Shown: positions 1-7,337, numbered from the stretch's first letter. The stretch is DNA of 14,573 bases from an archaeon (GCA_030638105.1 DAOWFF010000026.1:1-14573), one strand, 5' to 3'. The notes: generated by a model not told the origin, from the sequence alone. Program-made: numbers and translations.

Positions 1-1
1 A

Positions 2-241
2 GATATTGAATCATTAAAGGAAGATACTAAAAAACTATACTTTTCTATTGGAAAGAATCATGTCAGAGAAAGTATTGACAAAAAAATATTTGATGCAAAT
101 TTTGTATCAGAAGTTCCGGGTGTTGATCTCTCAAGTCGTATTAGAACAATTAAAAATTATATTAAAGATTTTGACTTGAATCTTAAGGTTAAGGTGAATG
201 AATTCGAAGGAGGCGTTAAACACTTGGAACTTTATTGGTAA
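2..241 (+). CDS. C-terminal end of an unknown protein (5' truncated by window edge)
   Basis: The frame starting at base 2 is open from the window edge to a TAA at 239-241 and gives 79 residues, starting DIESLKEDTKKLYF and ending EGGVKHLELYW. It is hydrophilic and lysine-rich, with no membrane segment and no motif I recognise. The start lies outside the window. It is AT-rich with few GC-ending codons. It converges on the surface-protein gene to its right, with only 11 bases between the two stop codons and no clear terminator beyond short pyrimidine runs. Function unknown; the reading frame itself is fairly certain because it is uninterrupted and ends right before the convergent gene. Confidence 0.6.
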   Translation, partial: DIESLKEDTKKLYFSIGKNHVRESIDKKIFDANFVSEVPGVDLSSRIRTIKNYIKDFDLNLKVKVNEFEGGVKHLELYW

Positions 242-252
242 TTTTAATCCTT

Positions 253-1632
253 TCACTCCCCTCCTTTCTCCCTTCTCTGCTCAGCCACAAAAAACGCCTT
301 GTTGGATTCTGCCTCTTGAATTTCTCCGTCTCTCTCGTAGATTGCAGTTGTTGAAGGCAAAGCAAATTTCCCAAGAACTCCGACTTTAGAATAAATAATA
401 TATGAAAGCATGCGGATTTCCCCTGCCTCTAATTTTTCAAATCCCCATTCTATGCGTTTATTTTTCTCGTCAATTCTTGATGGCTTTTCCCCGCCAAACC
501 TTTCGTAAATTTTTACCAACGGAGGAAGCTTGTCAATAACGCTAATTCTCTCAACATATTTCTTTGCGTTCACAATAATTGAGACCTTGAGTGCAAATTC
601 CCCGCCCTTTGCCTTGACAAATGAAACCCGTTTCTTTAAAATTAAATTTGTTTTTGAAAACTGCTTGGTTAAAATTACTATTGCAACAATAAAAAAAATC
701 ACAATCAGAGGAAAAAGCCAGTTTGTTCTCACCACAATTTCAGACGACTCGCCAGGTTTTATTTCCTGATTCCATGTATAAGTTACAACCAAGCCGTCCC
801 TTTCAACAGCGTCGGGTTCAGGGCTAAAACTTGTGAACAACCTTGAGACAATATTTTTTTGAAAAACAGTATCTGATTTAGCCAGAACATTTCCTTCATT
901 CACTTTTTCTGTTATTTGAGTATTAATAAAAAAACCATAGTCCTTTTTTGTTGTAACCAAATTGTCCTGCTCTTTGAATTTTATAACTCCCTCAACATTT
1001 GTTTTTTTATTTTCAATTTCAATTTCCGCATTCAAAGTGTAAAACCCAGCAACCAATTTTTTGAAATCTTCCTGATTTAACTGAACCTCAAAGTTTTTTC
1101 TTTCGTGCGGTTCAAGGGAAAATTTTTCTTCCAAATTAAAAAAAGCCGAACTAAATTTCGCGTTCACCTCGTCAAAATTAAAATCTTCCTTATTGAGAAT
1201 ATAAATTTCAATTGAATTTAAATCAGAATGGATTTCTCCTGAACCGATTTCAAACAAGTCCGCGAATTCAAGAACTCTGAAAGTTAAGTCATGTTTTATT
1301 TCTGAAGTATCGTCTGCTCGGATAAAATAATGAAAAGTATAAGTTCCCAGATGAGTGAATTCTCCAACAGGAAAAATTTCCAACTGAACGCTTTTTGTCT
1401 GTCCGTTGCTCACAGAAACTTTATTAGACGGCGACATATCAAATCCAAGAAGATTGTAAAACTCAAAATTATCGCTCTCCCCGAAATTAGTAAGTTTGAT
1501 ATCAAATATCGCGGGCTTGTTTAATTCAACCACTAAAAACTCGTTTGAACTTTGTTTTTCAACTCCGACATTTATCGCACAAACTAAATTCAGGAGAAAC
1601 AACGCAAACAGCAGGGCAAATATTTTTTTCAT
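253..1632 (-). CDS. Secreted surface protein with Ig-like beta domains and a C-terminal membrane anchor
   Basis: A 459-residue protein starting MKKIFALLFALFLLNLVCA. Residues 1-19 form a classic signal peptide (two lysines, hydrophobic core, small residues before the cut). The following ~280 residues are beta-rich and resemble the Ig-like NEW3/COG1361-type modules common in archaeal envelope proteins. A single membrane segment (WLFPLIVIFFIVAIVILTK) lies at about residues 305-323, followed by a ~136-residue domain on the other side. The inferred topology is a large external domain, one anchor and an internal domain. A longer GTG start at 1647 is possible, but a TATA box 25-26 bp upstream of the ATG at 1632 argues for a leaderless message from that ATG and gives a proper signal-peptide N terminus. 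The partner or ligand is unknown. Confidence 0.75.
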   Translation of the reverse strand: MKKIFALLFALFLLNLVCAINVGVEKQSSNEFLVVELNKPAIFDIKLTNFGESDNFEFYNLLGFDMSPSNKVSVSNGQTKSVQLEIFPVGEFTHLGTYTFHYFIRADDTSEIKHDLTFRVLEFADLFEIGSGEIHSDLNSIEIYILNKEDFNFDEVNAKFSSAFFNLEEKFSLEPHERKNFEVQLNQEDFKKLVAGFYTLNAEIEIENKKTNVEGVIKFKEQDNLVTTKKDYGFFINTQITEKVNEGNVLAKSDTVFQKNIVSRLFTSFSPEPDAVERDGLVVTYTWNQEIKPGESSEIVVRTNWLFPLIVIFFIVAIVILTKQFSKTNLILKKRVSFVKAKGGEFALKVSIIVNAKKYVERISVIDKLPPLVKIYERFGGEKPSRIDEKNKRIEWGFEKLEAGEIRMLSYIIYSKVGVLGKFALPSTTAIYERDGEIQEAESNKAFFVAEQRREKGGE

Positions 1633-1652
1633 GTTTAAGACAAACACAAGTT

Positions 1653-1662
1653 ATATTTAAAG
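1653..1662 (-). promoter_or_regulatory. TATA box of the surface-protein gene
   Basis: Read on the minus strand this is CTTTAAATAT. Its centre is 25-26 bp upstream of the ATG at 1632, the normal archaeal TATA-to-start spacing. This implies a leaderless transcript and decides the start codon. Confidence 0.6.
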
Positions 1663-1718
1663 ATTTCTGTGATTAAAAGCAAAAGTGTTAGTAATTCTAA
1701 AGTGATTACTCGGGAAAG

Positions 1719-1728
1719 ATTTATAAAA
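1719..1728 (+). promoter_or_regulatory. TATA box of the XRE/sigma-4 gene
   Basis: The box TTTATAAAA is preceded by CGGGAAAG, a purine-rich BRE-like stretch. Its centre is about 31 bp before the ATG at 1755, so the predicted transcript has a leader of only about 5 bases. This is an archaeal promoter, although the gene it drives encodes a bacterial-type sigma domain. Confidence 0.55.
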
Positions 1729-1754
1729 CAAATTATTTTTAGGATTTTATTAAA

Positions 1755-2510
1755 ATGAACTATCAATCAAAAGTTGAGAAAAAAATAGAAGAAATTGTAA
1801 GAGTTAAATTAGAATCAGAGACCTTGAGAAAAAGAGAGCAGGAATTAGAAGCAAGAAACTTGGAAAATAGGTTAAGTGTTGAAGAATTAAGAGAACAGGA
1901 ATTAGGAGAGTTAATTAGAGAACAAGAAAGAGACATGTTGGAATTTCATGGAGCATATATTTTTGAAGAAACTTCCCAAGATTTAGAAAACGGATTTAAA
2001 ACTAATTCAAATGGAAAAATGAATTTAAGACAAATGAGAAAAGAAAGAAGTTTAACACAAGAACAATTAGCTGAAGGATCATCAAAATATATGTCAAATG
2101 GAAAATTAATTTTCCAACCAATTATTAGTAATATTGAAAATTCTTTTATTTCACTATCATCTGAAGAAGCAAATGCAATAGCAGGTTATTTTGAGGTAGA
2201 TGTTGAAGATTTATTCAAAGGTTATTTTCATTGTGGTAAACATGAATTAACAAGAAGATGCTGTCCTGAAACACAATGTGATGAAGATTTGCGTATTGAT
2301 TTAGGAAAAGTTTTAGGAACTCTTACATCAAAACAAACAGAAGTTATAAAAATGCGTTATGGAATTGGATCTAAAAAATCAACTTTGGAAGAAATAGGCA
2401 AAAAATATGGTTTACCAAGGCAAAGAATAAAACAAATTCAGGAAGAAGCATTAAAACGTTTAAGACATAATTCTCGGTCAAGGCGTTTAAGACCTTACCT
2501 TGAAGATTAA
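1755..2510 (+). CDS. XRE helix-turn-helix fused to a sigma-70 region 4 domain
   Basis: 251 residues in three parts. Residues 4-60 are a charged, E/K/R-rich predicted coiled coil. Residues 89-154 look like an XRE/Cro-type HTH (LRQMRKERSLTQEQLAEGSS, then ISNIENSFISLSSEEANAIA, ending VDVEDLF) with a short insertion between helices 2 and 3. Residues 159-175 hold H159, C160, H163, C169, C170 and C175, a possible metal site. Residues 184-251 match bacterial sigma-70 region 4: VLGTLT, MRYGIG, TLEEIG, the recognition helix RQRIKQIQEEALKRL, and the LRHNSRSRRLRPYLED tail typical of primary sigma factors. There is no region 2 or 3, so it cannot be a complete sigma factor. Archaea use TBP/TFB, so a DNA-binding regulator is the likelier role (inference). 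It lies 7 bp upstream of the next gene, probably in one operon. It is AT-rich; its seven alanine codons are all GCA or GCT. Confidence 0.8.
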   Translation: MNYQSKVEKKIEEIVRVKLESETLRKREQELEARNLENRLSVEELREQELGELIREQERDMLEFHGAYIFEETSQDLENGFKTNSNGKMNLRQMRKERSLTQEQLAEGSSKYMSNGKLIFQPIISNIENSFISLSSEEANAIAGYFEVDVEDLFKGYFHCGKHELTRRCCPETQCDEDLRIDLGKVLGTLTSKQTEVIKMRYGIGSKKSTLEEIGKKYGLPRQRIKQIQEEALKRLRHNSRSRRLRPYLED

Positions 2511-2517
2511 AATTAAA

Positions 2518-3177
2518 ATGATAGATGTTAATAAATTAATGTTTGAAAAAGAACAATTCCCAATTAAACTTCGTGAAGTAAGAGGAAGGTACGGGAAAAA
2601 TTTTTGGGATTTTGCAAGAATTCAGATTCCCCCATATCATCCAAGTATGGCAGAGGAAGGAATAAATCTTGAACTTGCTGTAAATTTTATTGACGAAGCA
2701 ATTGATTTAACTATGCAGGATTTAGAACACGTAACAAATAAAAGAGAGGATATTAAAAGAAGAGTTGAATATCTTGAAAAATTTTATGATATTAAAACAG
2801 GAAAAATAAAACATGGGGAACCAAAAAGAAATGAGAATTGGATAGAAATTTCTCCTTTTCCTTTTATAAATTTTAATTCATTATGTTTACAGAAAAACCA
2901 GATAAGCCCTTTTTATAACGGAGATCATTACATAGCAATAGATGAGGACAGGGGGGCTCATCAGCTTTATGTTCCAGAGAATGTTATGTTTTCTACCGAG
3001 TTGATGAGAGAATATGATATGGGTAAGGAACGGTCATGGCTTTTAGGAGACAGAGCTATTGATTGCCCAAATATGTGGTGTAGCCATAATTTAGATAGCC
3101 CAACAGATAAAATTTTCTATAAAAATTTAGTAATGTTGATTGATAATGCTGTAGTTAAAAGAAAATATTCTGAATAA
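2518..3177 (+). CDS. Unknown 219-residue protein, operon partner of the XRE/sigma-4 gene
   Basis: Not recognised. The ATG at 2518 follows the upstream stop by 7 bp; an upstream TTG at 2500 would overlap the previous gene and is less likely. The protein is soluble and mixed alpha/beta: residues ~45-90 are helical and charged (INLELAVNFIDEAIDL, then KREDIKRRVEYLEKF), and the C-terminal half is aromatic-rich with WIEISPFPFINF and an acidic YIAIDEDRGAH stretch. There are three cysteines (one in NSLCLQ, two in CPNMWC), but no complete zinc-binding set is evident. No membrane segment or signal peptide. It has the same AT-rich codon style as its neighbour (eight alanines, none GCG), so the two probably arrived or evolved together. 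Any functional link to the regulator rests on the shared operon alone. Confidence 0.65.
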   Translation: MIDVNKLMFEKEQFPIKLREVRGRYGKNFWDFARIQIPPYHPSMAEEGINLELAVNFIDEAIDLTMQDLEHVTNKREDIKRRVEYLEKFYDIKTGKIKHGEPKRNENWIEISPFPFINFNSLCLQKNQISPFYNGDHYIAIDEDRGAHQLYVPENVMFSTELMREYDMGKERSWLLGDRAIDCPNMWCSHNLDSPTDKIFYKNLVMLIDNAVVKRKYSE

Positions 3178-3195
3178 TTAGTAATTTTAATTTAA

Positions 3196-3699
3196 TCACT
3201 TCTTTCCTTCTAAATCCAAATATGCTTTTGCCTGAGACAAGAACTCGTCGCAGTTGCCGATTAATTTTTCTTCAAACTGATCAATCCGAGAAGTGATTAT
3301 CCATTTTTCATACAAACTTCTAAGGAATTTTCTAAACGCACTGGTTTCGAATTTTCCCTGATAGTCCCTCAAAAGATTTCCTTTGGTTTGAACTTCAACA
3401 CTTCCCTTGTTTGTTTTTGTTTTTACATTTCCCTGAGCGATTTCAACATTTGTCAAACCAAGTATTTTGAATTTAACCTTGACTTCGAACTTAAAATAGT
3501 CAGTAACTTTTCTTGTCCCTGTCCATTCAACATCAATTTCTTTTGAGTCGCCCTTTAATTTTTCCCCGTATTTATCTTCAGAAATATCTAAGCCAGTTTC
3601 CTGATCTAACCAATCATAACAAAACTTGTAAAAGTCAGCGAATGAAAAAACCCCGTTGTATTTTATTTTGCTTGAAAATATGTTGTCTTTTTCTACCAT
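3196..3699 (-). CDS. Unknown conserved-looking 167-residue cytoplasmic protein
   Basis: I do not recognise a named family. The sequence starts MVEKDNIFSSKIKYNGVFSFADFYKFCYDWL. It reads as a helical N-terminal segment, then alternating polar/hydrophobic beta strands with basic residues (RKVTDYFKFEVKVKFKILGLTNVEIAQG and on), then helices near the C terminus (FRKFLRSLYEKWII). No signal peptide or membrane segment. The beta-rich centre with Lys/Thr-rich strands suggests a compact alpha/beta fold. It has its own leaderless promoter (TATA at 3721-3730), so it is a separate transcription unit convergent with the sigma-4 operon. Its codon use matches the conserved genes in the window, suggesting a resident gene. 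Confidence 0.6.
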   Translation of the reverse strand: MVEKDNIFSSKIKYNGVFSFADFYKFCYDWLDQETGLDISEDKYGEKLKGDSKEIDVEWTGTRKVTDYFKFEVKVKFKILGLTNVEIAQGNVKTKTNKGSVEVQTKGNLLRDYQGKFETSAFRKFLRSLYEKWIITSRIDQFEEKLIGNCDEFLSQAKAYLDLEGKK

Positions 3700-3720
3700 G
3701 TATTACAAAACAAAATCCTA

Positions 3721-3730
3721 TTTAAATATT
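3721..3730 (-). promoter_or_regulatory. TATA box of the 167-residue protein gene
   Basis: The minus-strand sequence is AATATTTAAA, centred 26-27 bp upstream of the ATG at 3699. A leaderless start is expected. Confidence 0.6.
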
Positions 3731-3772
3731 CTTCGGAAATGAAATTTTCAGTATTAAAAGGAGTTAAATTAA

Positions 3773-4336
3773 TCACATTGAATTTTTGCAGGACTCACAA
3801 ACCAGCATGCCGTTAATTCTGCAAAGAATATCTTGGGCTCCGCACTCTTCACAAATTCCCTCGTTCATGGATTTTGCTCCTTTAATTTTTTTCAACCGTT
3901 TTAGTTTTTTTGTTTCTTCTCTTATTTGCGCGAATTCATCTAACTCTGGATAAAGAGCAGGATGAAAATTCAAGATATCTTTTACAGTAATTATTCCGAT
4001 AAGTTCTTTTTTAAGAATAACAGGGAGTCGCTCAAACTTAAGTTTTTTCATTTTTTTCATCGCTTCCTCGATTGTCGCCGACGGCTTTATTGTCGCTATT
4101 TTTTTCGGCGAAATATCAATTGCCTTGATGTCAGACAAGTCCTTTTTTGATTTTTTTATCAAAGCCCACAAAATGTCTTCCTGAGAAATAAAACCAACAA
4201 GTTTTTTCTTGTTTAACAAAAGCAAACTCCCGACCCTTTTTCTGACCATTTTTTTCGCACATTCTAAAAGGTCTGCGTCTGGTTTGATTATAACTGGTTC
4301 CCGCGTCATGATATCTGTAACCAAAATCCTTCCCAT
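3773..4336 (-). CDS. Two-CBS-domain protein with C-terminal zinc ribbon
   Basis: 187 residues. CBS domain 1 spans roughly residues 7-60 (VTDIMTREPVIIKPDADLLE, ending LVGFISQEDIL) and CBS domain 2 roughly 72-124 (ending LIGIITVKDIL). A basic helical linker follows at 130-155, and the tail carries Cys162, Cys165, Cys172, Cys180 and Cys183, with two CxxC pairs that should form a zinc ribbon. CBS pairs bind adenine nucleotides or related ligands and act as energy or ligand sensors; a zinc ribbon suggests contact with nucleic acid or protein. A CBS pair plus zinc ribbon is a common archaeal arrangement of unproven role. A GTG start at 4357 would add seven residues, but the TATA box lies 25-26 bp before the ATG at 4336, so that ATG is preferred. 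It is divergent from the thermosome unit. Confidence 0.85.
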   Translation of the reverse strand: MGRILVTDIMTREPVIIKPDADLLECAKKMVRKRVGSLLLLNKKKLVGFISQEDILWALIKKSKKDLSDIKAIDISPKKIATIKPSATIEEAMKKMKKLKFERLPVILKKELIGIITVKDILNFHPALYPELDEFAQIREETKKLKRLKKIKGAKSMNEGICEECGAQDILCRINGMLVCESCKNSM

Positions 4337-4356
4337 GCTAATTAATGCAGAGCCCA

Positions 4357-4366
4357 CTTTATAAGT
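4357..4366 (-). promoter_or_regulatory. TATA box of the CBS-domain gene
   Basis: The minus-strand sequence is ACTTATAAAG, centred 25-26 bp before the ATG at 4336. It overlaps the alternative GTG start, which is one reason to reject that longer start. Confidence 0.6.
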
Positions 4367-4397
4367 TTTGCTTTAATATAGCCCCTGTATTACAATA

Positions 4398-4407
4398 ATA
4401 TTTAAAT
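4398..4407 (+). promoter_or_regulatory. TATA box of the thermosome unit
   Basis: ATATTTAAAT is centred about 27 bp upstream of the ATG at 4430, giving a leaderless first gene. It is the only clear promoter I see ahead of the thermosome gene, about 0.8 kb away. The ancestral thermosome start therefore probably sat directly behind it (inference). Confidence 0.55.
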
Positions 4408-4420
4408 AACTAAGCAGAGA

Positions 4421-4438
4421 AATAATAAAATGACAGAA
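4421..4438 (+). repeat. Start-codon direct repeat, copy 1
   Basis: The 18-base sequence AATAATAAAATGACAGAA includes the ATG of the 123-residue orphan. It is identical to copy 2 at 4797-4814; copy 3 at the thermosome start shares the core AATGACAGAA. Confidence 0.8.
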
Positions 4439-4801
4439 TGCCCAAGAATTTTTATTCCAGAAAATAAAGAACTACTTAAATTTGTGCAACTATATTTGTC
4501 AGGAGAAGAACCTTTTATCAGATTTGAAGATGAGTTTGAAAGCAATCATAAGAACATTTTAGAACATATGTTAGAAGAATTTGGTTTAGAATATGAGTAT
4601 TTGCCAGAAGGAGATGACTTACCAAAATTAAATGGGAATGGTTATAATGCTGTTGGTATGGGGAGAGCTTTTAGATTTGGTTCTGAAATAATATTCGTTA
4701 AATATGGAGCAAGTATGGATTATGAAATAGGATTTAATCGGGAACATTTTGAAAAAATCCGTCCTTATCTACCCTCAGAATTAAAATTTACAATAGAATA
4801 A
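4430..4801 (+). CDS. Unknown 123-residue orphan, first gene of the thermosome unit
   Basis: Not recognised. Acidic and soluble, with MTECPRIFIPENKELLKFVQ at the N terminus, an E-rich helical middle (HKNILEHMLEEFGLEYEYL) and a glycine-rich turn (NGNGYNAVGMGRAFRFG) before two short beta strands. No membrane segment. Its AT-rich codons include three alanines, none GCG. It starts leaderlessly behind the promoter at 4398-4407 and ends 4 bp before the next gene. Its first three codons (ATG ACA GAA) are shared with the next gene and with the thermosome gene, within the longer direct repeats listed separately. This suggests it was inserted between the thermosome promoter and coding region. Confidence 0.65.
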   Translation: MTECPRIFIPENKELLKFVQLYLSGEEPFIRFEDEFESNHKNILEHMLEEFGLEYEYLPEGDDLPKLNGNGYNAVGMGRAFRFGSEIIFVKYGASMDYEIGFNREHFEKIRPYLPSELKFTIE

Positions 4802-4814
4802 TAAAATGACAGAA
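4797..4814 (+). repeat. Start-codon direct repeat, copy 2
   Basis: Exact 18-base repeat of 4421-4438, spanning the stop of the first orphan and the start of the second. It continues as AAACC, and AATGACAGAAAAACC (4805-4819) is a 15-base exact match to copy 3 at the thermosome start. Confidence 0.8.
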
Positions 4815-5246
4815 AAACCCCCAAAAAATTCTCTTGAAACAGTTGAAAGCGAATATCAAAAATATTCTGAAATGCCCTTTAAGGATAAAATAAAGGAATT
4901 GGGTTGTTTAAAACAAAGAAAACAAGGACTTGAAAAACAAATGGATTCTATTGACATATCAATTTTGGTTCTTGAGGATATGCCAGATGTTTTAGAATTT
5001 AAAGTAACAAATAATGAGATGGTTATGGCTTTATTAAAGGAGTTAAAAGCAAAAGGAGACATTTCTTATAATGATTTAACAAGGGGATGTGATGAACAAA
5101 TTCCATACACACATTACTTGCACTTATTAAACAGAGCACAATTCTTGGAGACAGAAATAGATCCTTCCAATCAAAGAGACGTAATTATAAAATTAACTGA
5201 AAGAGGTAGGAATTATCTTTTTGTTGAGGAAGGACAGGAACAATGA
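4806..5246 (+). CDS. Probable winged-helix protein with coiled-coil N terminus, upstream of thermosome
   Basis: 146 residues. Residues ~22-58 form a charged heptad-like helix (DKIKELGCLKQRKQGLEKQM). Residues ~71-139 read as a winged helix: helix MVMALLKELKAKG, then ISYNDLTRG, a probable recognition helix YTHYLHLLNRAQFLE, and a closing strand VIIKLTERGRNYL. The LTERGRNYL ending resembles the wing end of many small archaeal wHTH proteins. The fold call is from pattern only. The stop overlaps the thermosome start (ATGA at 5243-5246), so the two are translationally coupled. Codons are AT-rich with no GCG alanine. Its N terminus, MTEKP, repeats that of the thermosome at the DNA level. A regulator of the chaperonin unit is possible but unproven. 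Confidence 0.65.
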   Translation: MTEKPPKNSLETVESEYQKYSEMPFKDKIKELGCLKQRKQGLEKQMDSIDISILVLEDMPDVLEFKVTNNEMVMALLKELKAKGDISYNDLTRGCDEQIPYTHYLHLLNRAQFLETEIDPSNQRDVIIKLTERGRNYLFVEEGQEQ

Positions 5247-5256
5247 CAGAAAAACC
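5242..5256 (+). repeat. Start-codon direct repeat, copy 3 (thermosome start)
   Basis: AATGACAGAAAAACC is a 15-base exact match to 4805-4819. It spans the true start of the thermosome gene. Confidence 0.8.
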
Positions 5257-6901
5257 AGTTGTGCTGATGCCAGAAGATATCCAGAGAATTATGGGAAAGG
5301 ATGCTCAGCGAAATAATATCCTTGCTGCGAAAATGGTAGCCGAGATGATTAAGACAACGCTTGGACCAAAGGGCGTGGATAAAATGCTTGTTTCTCCGAC
5401 AAATGAAATTATTGTTACAAACGATGGGGTTACGATTTTGGATGAAATGCAAATTGAACATCCTGCTGCAAAAATGATGGTTGAGATTGCAAAGACACAG
5501 GAAAGCGAGGTCGGCGACGGGACAACTACTGCTGTGATGATTGCAGGAAAACTTTTGGAGAACGCGGAAAAACTTTTAGAGAAAAAAATTCACCCGACGG
5601 TTATCACTAAGGGCTATCAACTTGCGGCGGAAAAGTCCCAAGAAATCTTAAATGAAATCGCCCTGAAAATAACCCCTGAAGACAATGATGTTCTAAAACA
5701 GGTTGCCATGACAGCGATGACAGGAAAAGGTGCCGAGGGTTTTAAAGAAAAGTTTGCAGAAATAATTGTTCAGGCAATTAAGCAGGTCGGAAATTTTCAT
5801 CCCTCAAATTCAACACAGCCAGATGACCAAAACTCAACAAACTGGAATATTGATTTGAATGATATTAAAATAGAAAAATCAAAAGGCGACGGAATTAAAG
5901 ATACCGAATTGATTTCAGGAATTGTTTTAGACAAGGAAAAGGTATCTGTGGATATGCCCTCAGTTGTGAATGATGCGAAAATTGTTTTGATTGATTTTCC
6001 GCTGGAATTAAAAAACCCAGAGATAGACACAAAAATTTCTATTTCTTCCCCAGACCAGTTACAGAGTTTTATTAATCAGGAAGAAAAAACAATAAAAGAA
6101 ATGGTTGAAAAAGTTAAAGCATCCGGGACAAATGTTATTTTTTGCCAAAAAGGTGTTGATGATTTTGCACAATATTTATTATCTAAAGAAAGAATTTATG
6201 TTTGCCGACGGGTTGCGAAATCAGACATGGAAAAAATTTCAAAAGCGACTAGTGGAAAAATTGTCAGTAATTTAAATGAGCTTAATCCGACTGAACTTGG
6301 ACACGCGAAAATTGTTGAGGAGATAAAACATGGCGACGATACTTTGACTTATATTCGGGGATGTCAAAATCCAAAGGCATTGACAATTTTAATTCGCGGC
6401 GGGACAGAACATGTTATCGATGAAATTGAGCGAGCAATAAAAGACGGGCTTGGAGATGTTGTGGCTTCACTGAAGTCCCAATTGATTGTTCCTGGCGGGG
6501 GTGCAATAGAAATTGAACTTGCGAGACGACTAAGGCATTTCGGGCAATCCTTGAGCGGGCGGGAGCAACTTGCTGTTGAAGAATTTGCATCGGCTTTGGA
6601 ATTTATACCGACGACACTTGCTGAAAACGCAGGGCTTGACCCAATAGATGTTTTAACAGAATTAAAATCAAGACACGATGCTCAGGAAAGAAATGTTGGA
6701 TTAAATTTATTTAATAATAAAATTGAAAATGTTTTAGAAGCGCGGATTCTTGAGCCGTTGAAAATTAAGACACAGGCAATAAATTCTGCGAGCGAAGTTG
6801 CAATTATGATTTTAAGAATTGATGATGTAATTGCAAGTTCTGGGAAAGGCGGAATGAACAGCGTCGGAGGTCTGCCACCTGGAATGGCTGGAATGGAATA
6901 A
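5243..6901 (+). CDS. ths: Thermosome subunit (group II chaperonin)
   Basis: 552 residues, the normal length for an archaeal thermosome subunit, an ATP-driven protein-folding chamber in the cytoplasm. Hallmarks: [25 protein letters not shown] at the N terminus (TLGPKG at 39-44), NDGVTIL at 60-66, the nucleotide-binding GDGTTT at 91-96, the apical-domain stretch [11 protein letters not shown], the [13 protein letters not shown] segment, [15 protein letters not shown], and a Gly/Met-rich end [12 protein letters not shown] short polar insertion rich in N, S, T and Q (about residues 186-201) precedes [10 protein letters not shown] and is longer than in the thermosomes I recall. Codon use is GC-tolerant (at least 12 GCG alanines), unlike the orphans on both sides. 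It sits inside an operon-like row with overlaps or gaps of -4 and +2 bp; a GAGGAAGGAC purine run ahead of the ATG may serve as the ribosome binding site. Confidence 0.97.
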   Translation: MTEKPVVLMPEDIQRIMGKDAQRNNILAAKMVAEMIKTTLGPKGVDKMLVSPTNEIIVTNDGVTILDEMQIEHPAAKMMVEIAKTQESEVGDGTTTAVMIAGKLLENAEKLLEKKIHPTVITKGYQLAAEKSQEILNEIALKITPEDNDVLKQVAMTAMTGKGAEGFKEKFAEIIVQAIKQVGNFHPSNSTQPDDQNSTNWNIDLNDIKIEKSKGDGIKDTELISGIVLDKEKVSVDMPSVVNDAKIVLIDFPLELKNPEIDTKISISSPDQLQSFINQEEKTIKEMVEKVKASGTNVIFCQKGVDDFAQYLLSKERIYVCRRVAKSDMEKISKATSGKIVSNLNELNPTELGHAKIVEEIKHGDDTLTYIRGCQNPKALTILIRGGTEHVIDEIERAIKDGLGDVVASLKSQLIVPGGGAIEIELARRLRHFGQSLSGREQLAVEEFASALEFIPTTLAENAGLDPIDVLTELKSRHDAQERNVGLNLFNNKIENVLEARILEPLKIKTQAINSASEVAIMILRIDDVIASSGKGGMNSVGGLPPGMAGME

Positions 6902-6903
6902 AA

Positions 6904-7305
6904 ATGGAAGAACTAGAATATAAAATTGGCGGTCTGGAAATTAAAACACAAGGAGAATTTATTCTGAGACATAAGTTTGTAGTTGAAGTTAAAAATAAGG
7001 TCTGTTCCATATATATCACTTCCAAGCAGGGTCATAATGATATAGTTTTTTCATACAAATTGGATCAATCAAAAATAGTTGGCGGAGGAGATTTATATAT
7101 GCGTAAAGAAAATGAAGAAGATGAAGAATTTAAGATAGTACTTGGAAGATATTCAACTATTTTTGATTCTATCCCAAATTCTGTTGCAGAAAAATTTTCA
7201 GAGTTACTTTCACCTGAATTAAAAAAAAGAGGAATAAAATTTAAGGGATTTAAATTCGATATGAGTAAATCTAAATTAAGTCAATATTGGAGAAGGTTAG
7301 AATAA
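6904..7305 (+). CDS. Unknown 133-residue orphan directly behind the thermosome gene
   Basis: Not recognised. The ATG is 2 bp after the thermosome stop, so it is almost surely co-transcribed. The N-terminal half is beta-like (EYKIGGLEIKTQGEFILRHK, then FVVEVKNKVCSIYITS), the middle holds an acidic run (RKENEEDEEF), and the C-terminal third is basic and helical (ELLSPELKKRGIKFKGFKF). No membrane segment. Its codons are AT-rich; the only alanine is GCA. The bases around its stop (GAATAAAAAT, 7300-7309) repeat those around the thermosome stop (6896-6905), as if the gene had been added at the stop codon; this match is short and AT-rich, so it is weak evidence. Confidence 0.6.
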   Translation: MEELEYKIGGLEIKTQGEFILRHKFVVEVKNKVCSIYITSKQGHNDIVFSYKLDQSKIVGGGDLYMRKENEEDEEFKIVLGRYSTIFDSIPNSVAEKFSELLSPELKKRGIKFKGFKFDMSKSKLSQYWRRLE

Positions 7306-7337
7306 AAATCTAAAGGATAAAAAATTAATCTCTTAAC

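Noticed and set aside
1633..1647. GTG start extending the surface protein by five residues
   Set aside because: The TATA box is at the leaderless distance from the ATG at 1632, and the shorter N terminus gives a better signal peptide.
1755..2510. Interpreting the sigma-like gene as proof that the window is bacterial
   Set aside because: The neighbouring thermosome, L35Ae, L10e and TATA-type promoters are archaeal, and the gene itself lacks sigma region 2, so it is not a working housekeeping sigma factor.
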